Shown here piece by piece: positions 7,362-8,635 of a stretch of DNA of 8,635 nt; within the stretch, counting starts at the first letter, position 1, and each line of letters begins with the position of its first letter. A model generated the notes under the pieces. That model had not been told where the DNA came from. It ran no database searches and was given only the letters and a program-made list of their open reading frames with translations. The position numbers were made by a program, and so were the translations under genes. This DNA is from Bacteroidales bacterium (GTDB lineage: Bacteria; Bacteroidota; Bacteroidia; Bacteroidales; VadinHA17), in the NCBI GenBank assembly GCA_003157055.1, contig PMIG01000329.1, positions 1-8,635 on the forward strand, read 5' to 3'.

Positions 7362-8537
7362 TTAAACATTATTTCCGGAAACCGGACGGGCATAATCGAT
7401 GACATCCTTGCCGGTAATTACATCCTTACAAAGAATAATAAGTCTCTCAAGAACATTCCTGAACTCCCTTATATTTCCTGTCCACTCGATCTTCTGTAAT
7501 TCTTCAATGGCGTCATTTGAGATATTCTTTTTACTCATACCATATTCATTACAGATCAGTGAGTTAAAATGTTCAGCGAGTATAGGTATGTCATCCTGCC
7601 TTTCGTTGAGTGTAGGTACATATATCAGGATCACACTTAATCTGTGATAAAGGTCTTCGCGGAAGCTATTATTCTCGATCTCCTTCTTTATATTTTTATT
7701 AGTAGCTGTCACTACTCTGACATTTACATGAATATCCTTATCGGAACCCACTCTTGTGATTTTGTTCTCCTGAAGAGCTCTAAGAACTTTTGCCTGGGCT
7801 GACAGACTCATATCGCCAATCTCATCGAGGAAAAGAGTTCCTCCATTGGCTTGCTCAAATTTGCCAATGCGCTGTTTAATAGCAGAGGTAAATGATCCTT
7901 TCTCGTGGCCAAATAATTCACTCTCAATCAATTCAGAAGGTATTGCAGCACAATTCACCTCAACAAAAGGACCCTTAGCTCTGGTGCTTTTCTCATGGAT
8001 CTGGTGGGCAACCAGCTCTTTTCCGGTACCATTCGCACCTGTTATTAGTACTCTGGCTTCAGTCGGGGCTACCTTATCGATCATGGATTTTACCAACCTG
8101 ATGGGTTCAGATTCGCCAACGATCTCATACATCCGGCTGACTTTGTTTTTCAGTACCTGAGTCTGAGTAACAAGTCTCGACTTATCCATTGCATTTCTTA
8201 TGGTGATCAGAAGTCTGTTCAGATCCAGGGGTTTTTCCAGAAAGTCGTATGCCCCTTTTTTGATCGCTTCAACAGCAGTATCAATATTCCCATGACCGGA
8301 AATCATTATAACCGGAATATCGGCGCTATTCTCATTTATTTTGAAGAGTACCTCAATCCCGTCCATCTTTGGCATTTTGATATCGCAAAGAACTACGTCG
8401 TAAGAATTAGCAGCAAAAAGATCCAGTCCGGTAGGGCCATCTTCGGCAAGATCTACCTGGTGATTCTCATATTCCAGTACCTCTTTTAAAGTATTCCGGA
8501 TCGATTTCTCATCATCTATGACCAGAATCTTGGACAT
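7362..8537 (-). CDS. Sigma-54-type response regulator (REC-AAA+) without HTH
   Basis: NtrC-class two-component regulator of 391 residues. The receiver domain (1-~120) has the acidic pair Asp8-Asp9, phosphoacceptor Asp52 in CDIKMPKMDG, Ser80 and Lys102 (EKP). The AAA+ domain (~138-375) has Walker A GANGTGK (167-173), Walker B TLFLDE (234-239), arginine-finger region FREDLYHRL (292-300) and sensor II GNIREFRN (354-361). The sigma-54 contact loop reads GSFTSA (214-219) instead of GAFTGA. The protein ends about 30 residues after sensor II, so the C-terminal Fis-type DNA-binding domain of ~450-residue NtrC proteins is missing. From memory, REC-AAA+ proteins of this length are a conserved group in Bacteroidota/Chlorobi, and Helicobacter FlgR is similarly HTH-less, so this is probably natural rather than truncated by the adjoining repeat. 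No histidine kinase gene lies in the window. The ATG at 8537 follows an A-rich stretch without a Shine-Dalgarno sequence. Confidence 0.92.
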   Translation of the reverse strand: MSKILVIDDEKSIRNTLKEVLEYENHQVDLAEDGPTGLDLFAANSYDVVLCDIKMPKMDGIEVLFKINENSADIPVIMISGHGNIDTAVEAIKKGAYDFLEKPLDLNRLLITIRNAMDKSRLVTQTQVLKNKVSRMYEIVGESEPIRLVKSMIDKVAPTEARVLITGANGTGKELVAHQIHEKSTRAKGPFVEVNCAAIPSELIESELFGHEKGSFTSAIKQRIGKFEQANGGTLFLDEIGDMSLSAQAKVLRALQENKITRVGSDKDIHVNVRVVTATNKNIKKEIENNSFREDLYHRLSVILIYVPTLNERQDDIPILAEHFNSLICNEYGMSKKNISNDAIEELQKIEWTGNIREFRNVLERLIILCKDVITGKDVIDYARPVSGNNV

Positions 8538-8569
8538 TAAAATACTTTTTACTTTTTGTTTTTATCTTA

Positions 8570-8635
8570 TCAGCCACTGTATCTCAGCCACTTCCACATC
8601 TCTTTCCACGATGTTTTTTTACCATACATAAGAAT
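8570..8635 (-). CDS. Possible 3' end of an upstream gene (partial)
   Basis: One minus-strand frame is open from the window edge to a TGA at 8572-8570, giving about 21 residues rich in Trp, Lys and Met (a WKEMWKW stretch near the end). The other two frames also stop within this interval. The fragment is too short to recognise, and the frame may be noncoding. The 32 bases between it and the response-regulator start contain only an A-rich stretch. Confidence 0.25.
   Translation of the reverse strand: MLMYGKKTSWKEMWKWLRYSG

Noticed and set aside
6871..8489. Plus-strand ORFs over the aspA remnant and the response regulator, and the minus-strand ORF at 7220-7405
   Set aside because: They are antisense or out-of-frame shadows. 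The 7220-7405 frame was checked as a possible lost HTH tail of the regulator but shows no Fis-like helix-turn-helix.

Overview
The window reads as ordinary chromosomal sequence from an AT-leaning Bacteroidota bacterium, probably an anaerobic or fermentative Bacteroidales/Marinilabiliales-type organism. Three things suggest this. The start codons are preceded by A/T-rich tracts rather than Shine-Dalgarno sequences. Both glutamate dehydrogenases resemble the Bacteroides GdhA and GdhB types. The intergenic CTCTGTG/CACAGAG repeat is, from memory, a kind common in this phylum. Every supported gene lies on the minus strand, so the biological order runs from high to low coordinates.

Layout in transcription order: (1) 8635-8570, a possible last fragment of an upstream gene. 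(2) 8537-7362, a sigma-54-type response regulator with receiver and AAA+ domains but no DNA-binding domain. (3) 7361-7264, a hairpin-forming repeat that fills the intergenic gap, built from eight copies of a heptamer spaced about one helical turn apart. (4) 7251-6835, the first ~138 codons of an aspartate ammonia-lyase, cut off after its N-terminal domain. (5) 6829-6386, the tRNA adenosine deaminase tadA. (6) 6349-5849, an unrecognised two-helix membrane protein. (7) 5758-4421, glutamate dehydrogenase of the NAD type, ending in a bidirectional terminator. (8) 4335-3226, dprA. (9) 3006-1666, a second glutamate dehydrogenase of the NADP type. (10) 1666-899, a TatD-family metal hydrolase that overlaps the previous gene by one base. 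(11) 891-1, a type I asparaginase running off the window edge and absent from simple complete-ORF calls.

The common theme is ammonia and 2-oxoglutarate metabolism. Asparaginase and aspartase release ammonia from Asn and Asp, and the two glutamate dehydrogenases link ammonia, 2-oxoglutarate and glutamate with different predicted coenzymes. The paralogues differ at the two positions known to set coenzyme preference (Ser/Ser versus Phe/Pro), which suggests one biosynthetic and one catabolic enzyme on either side of dprA. The upstream regions of the two gdh genes each carry distinct dyad-symmetric candidate operators.

I see no new defence system, prophage, IS element or CRISPR array. The items most worth a second look are the gdh pair with their separate control regions, the truncated aspA whose breakpoint carries a perfect hairpin, the phased heptamer repeat, and the HTH-less sigma-54 activator with an altered GAFTGA loop.
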